From: Winogradskyella sediminis
GTDB lineage: Bacteria; Bacteroidota; Bacteroidia; Flavobacteriales; Flavobacteriaceae
Direction: 5' to 3'
DNA length: 64,000 nt
Assembly: GCF_003387355.1 (NCBI RefSeq)
Contig: NZ_QUNH01000001.1
Coordinates: 816,023 to 880,022 of the forward strand
The notes beneath the pieces are model-generated. The model did no database searches. It was given only the letters and a program-made list of their open reading frames with translations, and had not been told where the DNA came from. Below, piece after piece: positions 19,483-27,303 of this stretch. Made by a program: the position numbers and the translations under genes. The first letter of the stretch is position 1. The number at the start of each line of letters is the position of its first letter.

Positions 19483-20336
19483 TGACAATTGAGAAAAACA
19501 TAATATTAGAAAGAGAGACTAAAAAACCAATACTTATTGATGCCTTCTATTCCAAAAATCTAACCAACCAGTCAATAGTTATATTTTGTCATGGCTATAA
19601 AGGTTTTAAAGATTGGGGAGCTTGGAACATCATGGCAGAAATGTTTGCACAATTGGGCTGCTGCTTTATAAAATTTAACTTTTCACACAACGGAGGCACA
19701 ATGGAAAACCCAATTGATTTTCCAGACTTAGAAGCTTTCGGAAATAACAATTACTCCAAAGAATTAGAAGATCTGGACGCTGTTATAACTTGGTCTCAAA
19801 ATCGTTTTGCATCTAATAAAACTATAAACATTAATAACATAAGTGTGATAGGCCACAGTCGTGGTGGAGGTATTGCCATACTTAAATCTTCAATAGATAC
19901 AAGAATAGCACAACTTATAACATTAGCCAGTGTAAGTAATTTTGAAAATAGATTTGGTACTGAAGAAGCTATTAAAACTTGGAAAGAAGAAGGCGTTAAA
20001 TATGTTGTAAATGGAAGAACCAAACAACAAATGCCTCATTATTATCAATTTTTTGAAGATTTTAAAGCTAATGAAAATAGCCTTAACATAGAAGCTGCTA
20101 TAAAACAGATTGAAATTCCTATTTTAATTCTTCATGGTGATAAAGATTCTTCGGTAAATATTAGTGAAGCTAAAGCTTTGCATCAATGGCAGCCAAATAG
20201 CCAACTCACCATTGTCGAAAATGCTGATCATGTATTTAACACCAAGCACCCTTGGGATAAAAAAGATCTGACTAACGAATTAAAATTGGTGGTAGAAATT
20301 ATACTAAAGTTTATAACTGAGAAAAGCGTGCACTAA
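19482..20336 (+). CDS. Alpha/beta hydrolase (dienelactone-hydrolase/esterase-like)
   Basis: 284-residue cytoplasmic alpha/beta hydrolase. The oxyanion strand VIFCHGYKGFKDWG is followed by the nucleophile elbow IGHSRGGG (Ser), an Asp in LHGDKDSSV and a His in ENADHVF, so the Ser-Asp-His triad is complete. No signal peptide or membrane segment. The ATG overlaps the addB stop (TGATG), implying translational coupling. Substrate is unknown; small-ester or acyl-peptide hydrolysis would fit. A minus-strand tRNA gene starts 11 bases after its stop. Confidence 0.83.
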   Translation: MTIEKNIILERETKKPILIDAFYSKNLTNQSIVIFCHGYKGFKDWGAWNIMAEMFAQLGCCFIKFNFSHNGGTMENPIDFPDLEAFGNNNYSKELEDLDAVITWSQNRFASNKTININNISVIGHSRGGGIAILKSSIDTRIAQLITLASVSNFENRFGTEEAIKTWKEEGVKYVVNGRTKQQMPHYYQFFEDFKANENSLNIEAAIKQIEIPILILHGDKDSSVNISEAKALHQWQPNSQLTIVENADHVFNTKHPWDKKDLTNELKLVVEIILKFITEKSVH

Positions 20337-20347
20337 ACACGCTTTTG

Positions 20348-20421
20348 TGGAGAAGATCGGGCTCGAACCGACGACCTTTTGACTGCCAGTCAAACGCTCT
20401 AGCCAACTGAGCTACATCCCC
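20348..20421 (-). tRNA. tRNA-Ala (anticodon GGC)
   Basis: 74-nt cloverleaf on the minus strand: acceptor GGGGATG / CTTCTCC, D-arm GCTC-AGTTGGCTA-GAGC, anticodon stem TTTGA-CTGGCAG-TCAAA giving anticodon GGC, 5-base variable loop, and T-arm GTCGG-TTCGAGC-CCGAT. Position 3-70 is a G-U wobble, the classic alanine identity element, which confirms the anticodon call. The acceptor stem has one T-T mismatch (6-67). The discriminator is A and the 3' CCA is not encoded (CAAAAG follows). Confidence 0.96.
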
Positions 20422-20462
20422 AAATTATAATTACATTTACGATTGTAAAAGTAAACAATATA

Positions 20463-20963
20463 ATGATTCGTTTAGCAGAAGAAAAAGATATTACATTTAT
20501 TTTAGAAATTACAAAAGCCTGTGCAACATCGATGATAGATAAAGGTATTTTTCAATGGAATGCGCACTATCCAAATGCTGAGGCTTTTAAAAACGATATA
20601 AAACGAAATGAACTTTATGTCTTAGAAAAAGAGTCTAATATCGTTGGATGCATTGTTGTTTCCACCTTTATGGATTCCGAATATAAACCTATAAAATGGT
20701 TAACCCTTAACGAAAACAATATTTATATTCATCGGTTAGCGGTTCATCCAAAATATCAAGGCAAAGGTTATGCCCAGCAGCTTATGGACTTTGCGGAACA
20801 TTTTTCAATAGACAATAACTATAGTTCTATTCGATTAGATACCTTTTCAAAAAACAAAAGAAACCAAAAGTTTTACGAACTTCGCGGTTATAAACGATTA
20901 GGAGATATTTACTTTCCAAAGCAAAGTGATTTTCCTTTTCATTGTTACGAATTAGTATTGTGA
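20463..20963 (+). CDS. GNAT family N-acetyltransferase
   Basis: 166-residue GNAT protein. The acetyl-CoA pyrophosphate loop is seen as HRLAVHPKYQGKGYAQQLM (about residues 96-114), preceded by the expected beta strand, with a C-terminal FYELRGYKRLGD segment typical of the fold. Substrate cannot be predicted. Its stop overlaps the start of the MATE gene (GTGA), so the two are likely cotranscribed; acetylation and efflux could both serve detoxification, but that is conjecture. Confidence 0.85.
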   Translation: MIRLAEEKDITFILEITKACATSMIDKGIFQWNAHYPNAEAFKNDIKRNELYVLEKESNIVGCIVVSTFMDSEYKPIKWLTLNENNIYIHRLAVHPKYQGKGYAQQLMDFAEHFSIDNNYSSIRLDTFSKNKRNQKFYELRGYKRLGDIYFPKQSDFPFHCYELVL

Positions 20964-22294
20964 GTACTTCTATAACCTTAAAACAAATTAACAAATTAGC
21001 GATTCCGGCATTAATTGCAGGTGTGTCTGAGCCTATTTTGTCTTTAACAGATGCGGCCATTATTGGAAATATGGAAGCCAATGCCACAACATCTTTAGCC
21101 GCTGTAGGTATTGTAACCACATTTTTATCCATGTTAATTTGGGTTTTAGGACAAACACGAAGCGCTATCTCTTCTATAATATCTCAATATTTGGGTGCTG
21201 GAAATATAGAAGCTGTAAAAAATCTTCCTGGTCAAGCTATTTTTGTTATTACCACCTTAAGCCTCTTAATTATCGCAGTGACATATCCGCTAGCGTCACA
21301 TATTTTTAAGCTTTATAATGCCGATGGTGCCATTTTAAATTATAGCGTAGATTATTACCGCATTCGTGTCTTTGGCTTTCCATTTACCTTATTCACTATT
21401 GCTGTTTTTGGAACGTTTAGAGGACTTCAAAACACGTATTTTCCCATGCTTATAGCTATTTCTGGAGCTTCAGCAAATATTATTTTTGATGTTATCTTAG
21501 TTTATGGCATAGAAGGTTTTATTCCAGCTATGCACATTGAAGGAGCAGCTTATGCCAGCGTTTTTGCACAACTTATTATGGCCTTACTTTCTGCGTATTA
21601 TTTATTAAAAAAAACCGACATTCCGTTGATTGTAAAATTTCCTTTCAATCCTGAAATGAAACGTTTTACGTTAATGATTCTTAATTTATTTGTAAGAACC
21701 ATTGCTCTGAATATTGCGCTGTATTTCGGTACTAGTTTTGCCACAAAATACGGAGGTAGTTATATTGCAGCATATACCATTGCTATTAACTTGTGGTTTT
21801 TAGGAGCCTTCTTAATTGATGGTTATGCCAGTGCTGGTAATATTTTATCGGGAAAATTACTGGGTGCAAAAGATTATAAAAGCCTAATTGCTCTTAGTAA
21901 TAAATTAATTAAGTACGGTATTATCGTTGGACTTATAATTGGAACCATCGGAGCCGTTATCTATTATCCTTTGGGGCGACTTTTTAGTAATGACCAAGCG
22001 GTATTATCTAAGTTTTATGAGATCTTTTGGATAATATTAGCCATGCAACCGCTATGCGCCTTAGCTTTTATTTTTGACGGAGTTTTTAAAGGTTTAGGAG
22101 AAATGAAATATCTAAGAAACGTATTATTATTCTCAACTTTAGTCGTTTTTATTCCTATCATATTTTTAACCGATCAGTTGGACTATAAATTGTATGGCAT
22201 TTTTATTGCCTTTACTTTTTGGATGGTAGCACGTGGTTTGCCTCTAATTATAAAATTTAGAAAAACATTTATTCCTCTAGCGCAAAACACTTAA
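20960..22294 (+). CDS. MATE family efflux transporter
   Basis: 444-residue inner-membrane antiporter with about 12 hydrophobic segments. The first repeat begins INKLAIPALIAGVSEPILSLTDAAIIGN, the family hallmark with the Asp near the end of helix 1-2; the second repeat begins LMILNLFVRTIALNIALYFG. I choose the GTG at 20960, which overlaps the GNAT stop as GTGA, over the TTG at 20942 that would add six residues inside the previous gene. Substrates are cationic drugs or dyes by family; the true substrate is unknown. Confidence 0.9.
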   Translation: MSTSITLKQINKLAIPALIAGVSEPILSLTDAAIIGNMEANATTSLAAVGIVTTFLSMLIWVLGQTRSAISSIISQYLGAGNIEAVKNLPGQAIFVITTLSLLIIAVTYPLASHIFKLYNADGAILNYSVDYYRIRVFGFPFTLFTIAVFGTFRGLQNTYFPMLIAISGASANIIFDVILVYGIEGFIPAMHIEGAAYASVFAQLIMALLSAYYLLKKTDIPLIVKFPFNPEMKRFTLMILNLFVRTIALNIALYFGTSFATKYGGSYIAAYTIAINLWFLGAFLIDGYASAGNILSGKLLGAKDYKSLIALSNKLIKYGIIVGLIIGTIGAVIYYPLGRLFSNDQAVLSKFYEIFWIILAMQPLCALAFIFDGVFKGLGEMKYLRNVLLFSTLVVFIPIIFLTDQLDYKLYGIFIAFTFWMVARGLPLIIKFRKTFIPLAQNT

Positions 22295-22321
22295 ATTTGA
22301 TTCGTATTTTAAATTCTATAA

Positions 22322-22498
22322 ATGAGCTTTCTAATAACACTTTTACAAGACGTTAATATAGACGAAAAATTAAAGAATGCGCCAGATAATGCCTATAGTA
22401 TTGGTGTTTTTATTGGTACACTCTTACCATTTGTAGTATTGGTTATAATAGCATTTTTAATTTATAGATATAACAAAAACAGATTTAAAGACGAATAG
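22322..22498 (+). CDS. Small single-span membrane protein (58 aa)
   Basis: A 58-codon frame, ATG at 22322 to TAG at 22498. It reads MSFLITLLQDVNIDEK at the start, then a hydrophobic span of about 23 residues (about 26-48: YSIGVFIGTLLPFVVLVIIA and following) and a basic tail YRYNKNRFKDE. The positively charged C-terminus suggests N-out, C-in topology. I recognise no family. It follows the MATE gene by 27 bases and is followed after one base by a second mini-gene of similar design. Confidence 0.55.
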   Translation: MSFLITLLQDVNIDEKLKNAPDNAYSIGVFIGTLLPFVVLVIIAFLIYRYNKNRFKDE

Positions 22499-22499
22499 T

Positions 22500-22598
22500 A
22501 TGGATATTCTAAGTTTTTTAGGCGGAAACGGCTTATTCCTTTTATTAGGGTTAGTTCTAATAATTGTATTTTTTTATAACAAATATAAAAGACGTTAA
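22500..22598 (+). CDS. Small membrane peptide (32 aa)
   Basis: A 32-codon frame, ATG at 22500 to TAA at 22598, starting one base after the previous stop. It reads MDILSFLGGNG, then a hydrophobic helix (LFLLLGLVLIIVFFY) and a basic end NKYKRR. Composition and hydrophobic layout are those of a real membrane microprotein rather than random AT-rich DNA, and the tight spacing suggests translational coupling to the 58-residue gene. No family is recognised. It runs convergent to the minus-strand oxygenase gene, 7 bases away. Confidence 0.45.
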   Translation: MDILSFLGGNGLFLLLGLVLIIVFFYNKYKRR

Positions 22599-22605
22599 TA
22601 CAGCT

Positions 22606-23235
22606 TTATCTTGTTTTTAACCAACCTGTAATACTTAGTCTTTGGGTATTAACAGGTTTTACTTCGTGCTCTAATTCTTGACTTTCAAAAATAACAATTT
22701 TCCCAGGAAAAGGATAAATTACTTGGTCTTCGCGATCTAAATAAAGTACTAATTCTCCTCCATTTTTAGGTTGCCAATCCTCACTATTCAAGTAACATAC
22801 AAAAGACAATCGACGTCTGTCATCATTTTGAAACGTATCTAAATGACGTTGATAGTAAGTGCCTTTAGGATAAATTGCATAATGAAACTCTTTCTGATTA
22901 ATCCCGAGAAAACAGGTACGATTAAGATAGTCTTTTAAATCGTTGATTTTATTAAAGAATAATTTCTCAGCAGTATTTACCACATGTTCATCAATCCAAA
23001 GGATAATATCACCACGGACTGCTTTTTTTATCAATGCATTGGTTTTATTTCCAATTGCCGATTTTTTAAAAGCATCTTCTTCATATTTTAGAAGCAATGA
23101 ATGCCGCAAAGCAATCACTTCATCTTCTGAAAAAAAATCATCAACAATACTATATTTTTGCGATGAAATGTCTGAAATTATTCGCTCATAAAGCGGATTT
23201 TCAACAAACGGAATAGCTTCAAAAAGGCTATTCAC
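22606..23235 (-). CDS. 2-oxoglutarate/Fe(II)-dependent dioxygenase (prolyl 4-hydroxylase-like)
   Basis: 209-residue cytoplasmic oxygenase of the P4Hc type. The iron ligands are His and Asp in YYQRHLDTFQ and the distal His in QELEHEVKPV; the Arg that binds 2-oxoglutarate is in QRLSITGW. RRRLSFVCYLN and NGGELVLYLD are typical strands of the jelly roll. The start is GTG at 23235, since no upstream in-frame ATG exists. The substrate may be a protein proline or another side chain; bacterial relatives include hydroxylases of elongation or ribosomal factors. Confidence 0.85.
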   Translation of the reverse strand: MNSLFEAIPFVENPLYERIISDISSQKYSIVDDFFSEDEVIALRHSLLLKYEEDAFKKSAIGNKTNALIKKAVRGDIILWIDEHVVNTAEKLFFNKINDLKDYLNRTCFLGINQKEFHYAIYPKGTYYQRHLDTFQNDDRRRLSFVCYLNSEDWQPKNGGELVLYLDREDQVIYPFPGKIVIFESQELEHEVKPVNTQRLSITGWLKTR

Positions 23236-23294
23236 CGTGACTTCTAAAGAAATTTAATAGAATCATATTTCAAAATATATTTAAAAAAAGTGCG

Positions 23295-23302
23295 CAAATG
23301 TA
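23295..23302 (-). promoter_or_regulatory. TAnnTTTG -7 box for the dioxygenase
   Basis: Minus-strand TACATTTG, an exact -7 match about 60 bases before the GTG start at 23235; no matching TTG -33 element. Confidence 0.4.
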
Positions 23303-23333
23303 ATCTAAAAAGCCATTCCTTTTACATTTATAA

Positions 23334-23341
23334 TATCTTTG
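23334..23341 (+). promoter_or_regulatory. TAnnTTTG -7 box for queD
   Basis: TATCTTTG, an exact -7 match, 19 bases before the ATG at 23361; no TTG at the -33 position. Together with the minus-strand box at 23295 it makes a compact divergent promoter region. Confidence 0.5.
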
Positions 23342-23360
23342 CAAGATAATTTAGAACTAC

Positions 23361-23813
23361 ATGAGCAAAATTCGCATAACAAAACAATTTTCTTTTGAAA
23401 CAGGCCACGCCCTTTACGGTTACGATGGGAAGTGCAAAAATGTGCATGGCCATAGTTACAATTTACACGTAACGGTTATTGGTACTCCAATAGCTGATAC
23501 TTCAAATGTGAAATACGGCATGGTGATTGATTTTGGTGATCTGAAGAAAATCGTAAAGGAAGAAATTGTTGATGTTTTTGATCATGCTACCGTTTTTAAC
23601 AAGAACACACCTCACGTGGAGCTGGCTAAAGAATTAGCTGATAGAGACCACAATGTATTGTTGGTAGATTACCAACCTACAAGTGAAATGATGGTTATTG
23701 ATTTTGCTAAAAAAATTAAAAACCGTTTACCAGAAAACATAAAACTACATTCCTTAAGATTGTCTGAAACAGCGTCTTCTTACGCAGAATGGTATGCTAG
23801 TGACAATGCATAA
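23361..23813 (+). CDS. queD: 6-carboxytetrahydropterin synthase family (QueD/PTPS)
   Basis: 150-residue zinc enzyme of the 6-pyruvoyl-tetrahydropterin synthase fold. Zinc ligands are the His in FETGHALYG and the two in NVHGHSYNLHV; the catalytic Cys precedes them in GKCKNVHGHS, and the pterin-anchoring Glu is in RLSETASSYAEW. This matches QueD, which makes 6-carboxytetrahydropterin for queuosine and other 7-deazapurines. No other queuosine gene lies nearby, so the exact pathway is inferred from family. Its end overlaps lpxH. Confidence 0.88.
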   Translation: MSKIRITKQFSFETGHALYGYDGKCKNVHGHSYNLHVTVIGTPIADTSNVKYGMVIDFGDLKKIVKEEIVDVFDHATVFNKNTPHVELAKELADRDHNVLLVDYQPTSEMMVIDFAKKIKNRLPENIKLHSLRLSETASSYAEWYASDNA

Positions 23814-24576
23814 ATCTAAACACATACAAATCGCTAAGGGGCAAAAAATCTATTTTGCATCCGATAACCATTTAGGAGCTCCAACATCTGAAGCGTCAAA
23901 GCCACGTGAAAAAAAATTTGTGGCTTGGTTAGACGAAATAAAAGAAGATGCCGCTGCGATTTTTTTAATGGGAGACCTTTTTGATTTTTGGTTTGAATAT
24001 AAAACCGTCGTCCCTAAAGGATTTACAAGAACGCTGGGGAAACTAGCCGAAATTAGTGATTCTGGGATTCCAATTCATTATTTTGTAGGCAATCATGATT
24101 TATGGATGAGTGGCTATTTTGAAGAAGAACTCGGAATTACGGTATACCATAAACCTGAAGAATTTACGTTTAACCAAACAACCGTTTTTGTAGGTCATGG
24201 TGATGGTTTAGGTCCGGGAGATAAAGGCTACAAACGCATGAAGAAAGTGTTTACAAATCCTTTTTTTCAATGGTGTTTTAAATGGATGCATCCCGATATT
24301 GGGATTAAAATCGGGCAATATATGTCTGTAAAAAACAAAATGATTTCAGGTGATGATGATGCTAAATTTTTAGGTGAGGATAATGAATGGTTAGTGGCGT
24401 ATTGTAAACGTAAACTACAAGATAAACATCGTGATTTCTTTGTGTTTGGTCATAGACACTTACCTTTAGAAATTCAATTAAATAAAACTTCTAAATATAT
24501 TAATTTAGGCGACTGGATTCACTATTACACTTATGGTGTTTTTGATGGTGAAAAATTTGAGCTGAAGAAATATTAA
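23806..24576 (+). CDS. lpxH: UDP-2,3-diacylglucosamine diphosphatase-like metallophosphoesterase
   Basis: 256-residue calcineurin-type phosphoesterase like LpxH, which removes UMP from UDP-2,3-diacylglucosamine in lipid A synthesis. The metal motifs are present: FASDNHLGAP (Asp and His; Asn replaces the common Leu), GDLFDFWFEY, VGNHDLWM, VGHGDG and FGHRHLP. The DFWFEY and NLGDWIHYYTY segments are typical of the LpxH branch in Bacteroidota. Two starts are possible: ATG 23794 or ATG 23806; I prefer 23806, which overlaps the queD stop by 8 bases. It converges on the NrtS-like gene with a 4-base overlap. Confidence 0.88.
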   Translation: MHKSKHIQIAKGQKIYFASDNHLGAPTSEASKPREKKFVAWLDEIKEDAAAIFLMGDLFDFWFEYKTVVPKGFTRTLGKLAEISDSGIPIHYFVGNHDLWMSGYFEEELGITVYHKPEEFTFNQTTVFVGHGDGLGPGDKGYKRMKKVFTNPFFQWCFKWMHPDIGIKIGQYMSVKNKMISGDDDAKFLGEDNEWLVAYCKRKLQDKHRDFFVFGHRHLPLEIQLNKTSKYINLGDWIHYYTYGVFDGEKFELKKY

Positions 24577-24797
24577 TTCCGTCCTGTTTTTACTTTAACA
24601 GAAGCATAGGTCGATACAGAATAAGGCACCACAAAGCATAAGCCAAGTTTTAACCAATTTACTTTTTCAAAATTGAGATGATATAACAAGTCTCCTTGGT
24701 TGATAATATTTAAAATACAACCCACTACTATTGCGACTTTAATTGAAGAGATAACGATATCTTTTTCCAATGCTATTTTAAGCAGTTTTAGAATCAT
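24573..24797 (-). CDS. nrtS: NrtS-like small membrane protein
   Basis: 74-residue protein with two hydrophobic segments: ISSIKVAIVVGCILNIINQGD and VNWLKLGLCFVVPYSVSTYAS. The INQGD ... LNFEKVNWLK ... VPYSVSTY pattern is that of the NrtS family, described as small nitrate/nitrite transport-associated proteins. The longer frame upstream overlaps the MFS gene and starts with AT-rich non-family residues; I therefore choose ATG 24797, leaving a 64-base gap. The family call rests on pattern memory; the transport role is not shown here, and no nitrate genes are near. Confidence 0.62.
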   Translation of the reverse strand: MILKLLKIALEKDIVISSIKVAIVVGCILNIINQGDLLYHLNFEKVNWLKLGLCFVVPYSVSTYASVKVKTGRN

Positions 24798-24861
24798 GCA
24801 AAATGAACTATTAAAAGTTTGATGGCAAAAGTAGTAAAATTGACAAGGCTTAAAAGTGATT

Positions 24862-26133
24862 TTACACTCCATCTTTTTCGTGTTCCTCAATATCTTTAGA
24901 GAGATCGAGTTCGCGTAAAGAAGTGTTTTTAATACTCATGGTTGTCACAGTAATAAGCGTTACTGTACCACCAAGAATTACCGCTAAAGGAGCACCAAAT
25001 AGTTTTGCCGCAATACCACTTTCAAGCGCACCAAGCTCATTAGAAGACCCAACAAACATAGAATTTACAGCACCGACCCGTCCTCTCATGTCATCTGGAG
25101 TTTTAAGTTGAAGAATCGTTTGACGAATCACCATAGATACTCCATCAAATACACCAGATAAAAATAAAGCAATAAGACTAAGCCATAATAGTTTTGAAGC
25201 TCCAAACACAATCATAAAGATTCCAAAACAAAACACTGAAATTAAAAGTTTTTTTCCCGTGTTTCGTGTAATCGGAAGATAGGTGGTAGCCACCATGGTA
25301 ATTATACTTCCAGAAGAAAGTGCAGCGTTTAAAAACCCGAATCCTCTGGGACCTGCGTCTAAAACGTCTTTTGCAAATACGGCAAATATAGCAACAGCTC
25401 CACCAAACAGAACAGCAATCATATCTAAGGTTAAAGCTCCTAAAACCACTTTATCGTTGAAGACAAATTTTAGCCCCACTTTTAAACTATCCAAAACCGA
25501 TTCGTCCGTTCTTTTATTGAGAATAGGTTTCTTTTTAATACCAAAAACTAAGATTAAGGACAGCATTACTAAAAGAAATATAATTCCGAGGGTATGATGC
25601 ACACCAATCCAAGCAATTAAAAAGCCTCCACATAAAGCTCCAAATACACTGGCTCCTTTCCATGTGCTACTGCTCCACGTTGCCGCATTAGGATATATTT
25701 TTTTTGGAACTATAAGTGCAATAAGAGAGAAAATAGTAGGCCCAAAAAAGGCTCTTAAAACACCACCAAAAAACACTAAACCATAGATGCAGTATAGAAT
25801 ATAGTTTACTTTTAGCGAACTTTCAATAGTTTCTGAAGTGAGCCAAAACAGTCCAAAACTTATCAATGAGAATAAGGCTATACAAATGGTGAATAAGTTG
25901 CGCTTTTCCTTTTTGTCAACTATATGACCCGCAAAAGGAGCGAATAAAAATGCCGGTAGAAATTCACACAGGCCAATGATGCCAAGGCTTAATTTATCAT
26001 TAGTTAATGCATATACTTGCCACTCAATAACAATAAATTGCATAGACCAACCAAACACCAAGGCAAATCTAACTAGCAGAAATATATTAAACTCTTTGAT
26101 TCTTAAGGCTGCGTAAGGGTCGTTTTTTGCCAA
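24862..26133 (-). CDS. MFS transporter (enterobactin exporter EntS-like)
   Basis: 423-residue inner-membrane protein with about 12 hydrophobic segments and the MFS loop motif GHIVDKKEKRN between helices 2 and 3. The sequence resembles the EntS/DUF894 branch of small-molecule exporters (DMRGRVGAVNSMFVGSSNELGA). The start must be TTG 26133: the codon two places before it is the TAG stop of the upstream ompA-like gene in the same frame, and the next Met comes only after the first helix. The two genes are separated by a single codon. Substrate is unknown. Confidence 0.86.
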   Translation of the reverse strand: MAKNDPYAALRIKEFNIFLLVRFALVFGWSMQFIVIEWQVYALTNDKLSLGIIGLCEFLPAFLFAPFAGHIVDKKEKRNLFTICIALFSLISFGLFWLTSETIESSLKVNYILYCIYGLVFFGGVLRAFFGPTIFSLIALIVPKKIYPNAATWSSSTWKGASVFGALCGGFLIAWIGVHHTLGIIFLLVMLSLILVFGIKKKPILNKRTDESVLDSLKVGLKFVFNDKVVLGALTLDMIAVLFGGAVAIFAVFAKDVLDAGPRGFGFLNAALSSGSIITMVATTYLPITRNTGKKLLISVFCFGIFMIVFGASKLLWLSLIALFLSGVFDGVSMVIRQTILQLKTPDDMRGRVGAVNSMFVGSSNELGALESGIAAKLFGAPLAVILGGTVTLITVTTMSIKNTSLRELDLSKDIEEHEKDGV

Positions 26134-26136
26134 TTT

Positions 26137-27240
26137 CTAGTCTATTATTTTAAACGTTACACGTCTATTTTGTTGTTTACCTTCTTCTGTGTCATTGGTA
26201 GACACAGGTTGCGAACTTCCATAACCAAAAGATTCTATTCTCGAAGTATTTAGACCTTGTAAAATTAAATAATCTGCCACAGCTTTTGCACGTTGCTCAG
26301 ATAATTCTTGGTTTCTATTTTCTGAACCTATAGCGTCTGTATGACCATAAATTTCCACCTTAAAATTAGGATTTCTTTTTAAATGTGAATATAACTGATT
26401 GAGTTCTTCTATTGATTCCTCTAACAATTCAGCTTTGTCAAAGTGGAATAATACATTTTTTAAGGTGTAGATTTCGTTGGTTTTAATGGTAGGTTCTTCA
26501 ACCGTTTCTAAAGTTTCTTTTTTAACGTACTCTTCTTCTTTTACTAAGGGTTCTATTGAAACATCATCGATATAGTAATAGGAAAACGATTCATATTTAG
26601 TTTGTCTAGCTTTACTTTTTTTAGTGTCGGCATTCGTATTAAAATTTCCTATAGCAAAGTAATTTTCAAAACCGTGTGCAGTATACACAAAGGAAACCTC
26701 CATCCAGTCTTTGTCGTTATCGTAAAACTCTTTGTGGAAAGTTGGTCGAAATGTTAAATTAGGAATTCGTTTCGCAAAGTTTCTTGCATTGATACTTGTT
26801 TTACTTTTGGATGCATTGAATTTTTCGGAAGTCATCATCATTCCCAATTCTTTAAGTGCGTATCTTGAATTTTCTGCTAAACTGATATAGAATTTTACTT
26901 GATATTTCTTTCCTCGTTCTAAAGTAGATTTTAAGGTACCTTGAATATATTCTCTATAGTCTTTCTTAAAATACGCATATATTCCAGCATAGCCATTTCC
27001 AGTCCTAGCTTTTTGATAACCATTGAAGTTTTGAACTCCCATTTTCTCACTACAAGAATTAAAATAATCTGTTGTACCATTATTAGGAATCGTCCAATTT
27101 TTTACATTTCTATGAAAAAAACTGATGCCATTTGGGCAATCGTAGAAATCCTCAAAGCTTGGATTTTCAACTAAGTTTTGACCCGTTGCTATAAAACCAC
27201 AAAAAAGTAAGAGCAATACGATTAGTTGTTTCATGTTCAA
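26137..27240 (-). CDS. OmpA-family outer membrane protein with N-terminal beta-sandwich domain
   Basis: 367-residue exported protein. Signal peptide 1-20 (ends ATGQ). Residues about 22-235 form a beta-rich domain starting LVENPSFEDFYDCPNG, resembling carbohydrate-binding or DUF642-like sandwiches. After a short Glu/Thr linker, residues about 255-367 are an OmpA peptidoglycan-binding domain (VLFHFDKAELLEE ... YGHTDAIGSENRNQELSEQRA ... QQNRRVTFKIID). The ligand of the N-terminal domain is unknown. It lies directly upstream of the MFS gene in the same frame, and likely in one transcript. Confidence 0.85.
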   Translation of the reverse strand: MNMKQLIVLLLLFCGFIATGQNLVENPSFEDFYDCPNGISFFHRNVKNWTIPNNGTTDYFNSCSEKMGVQNFNGYQKARTGNGYAGIYAYFKKDYREYIQGTLKSTLERGKKYQVKFYISLAENSRYALKELGMMMTSEKFNASKSKTSINARNFAKRIPNLTFRPTFHKEFYDNDKDWMEVSFVYTAHGFENYFAIGNFNTNADTKKSKARQTKYESFSYYYIDDVSIEPLVKEEEYVKKETLETVEEPTIKTNEIYTLKNVLFHFDKAELLEESIEELNQLYSHLKRNPNFKVEIYGHTDAIGSENRNQELSEQRAKAVADYLILQGLNTSRIESFGYGSSQPVSTNDTEEGKQQNRRVTFKIID

Positions 27241-27303
27241 TTAACGGAAAAAAGGTGTGTTATATTTTAAATCTTCATGGTTTCAAAAAACTTGAAAGAT
27301 TTA

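Noticed and set aside
20942..20959. TTG start for the MATE transporter
   Set aside because: Adds six residues from within the previous gene; the GTG overlapping the stop gives the standard N-terminus.
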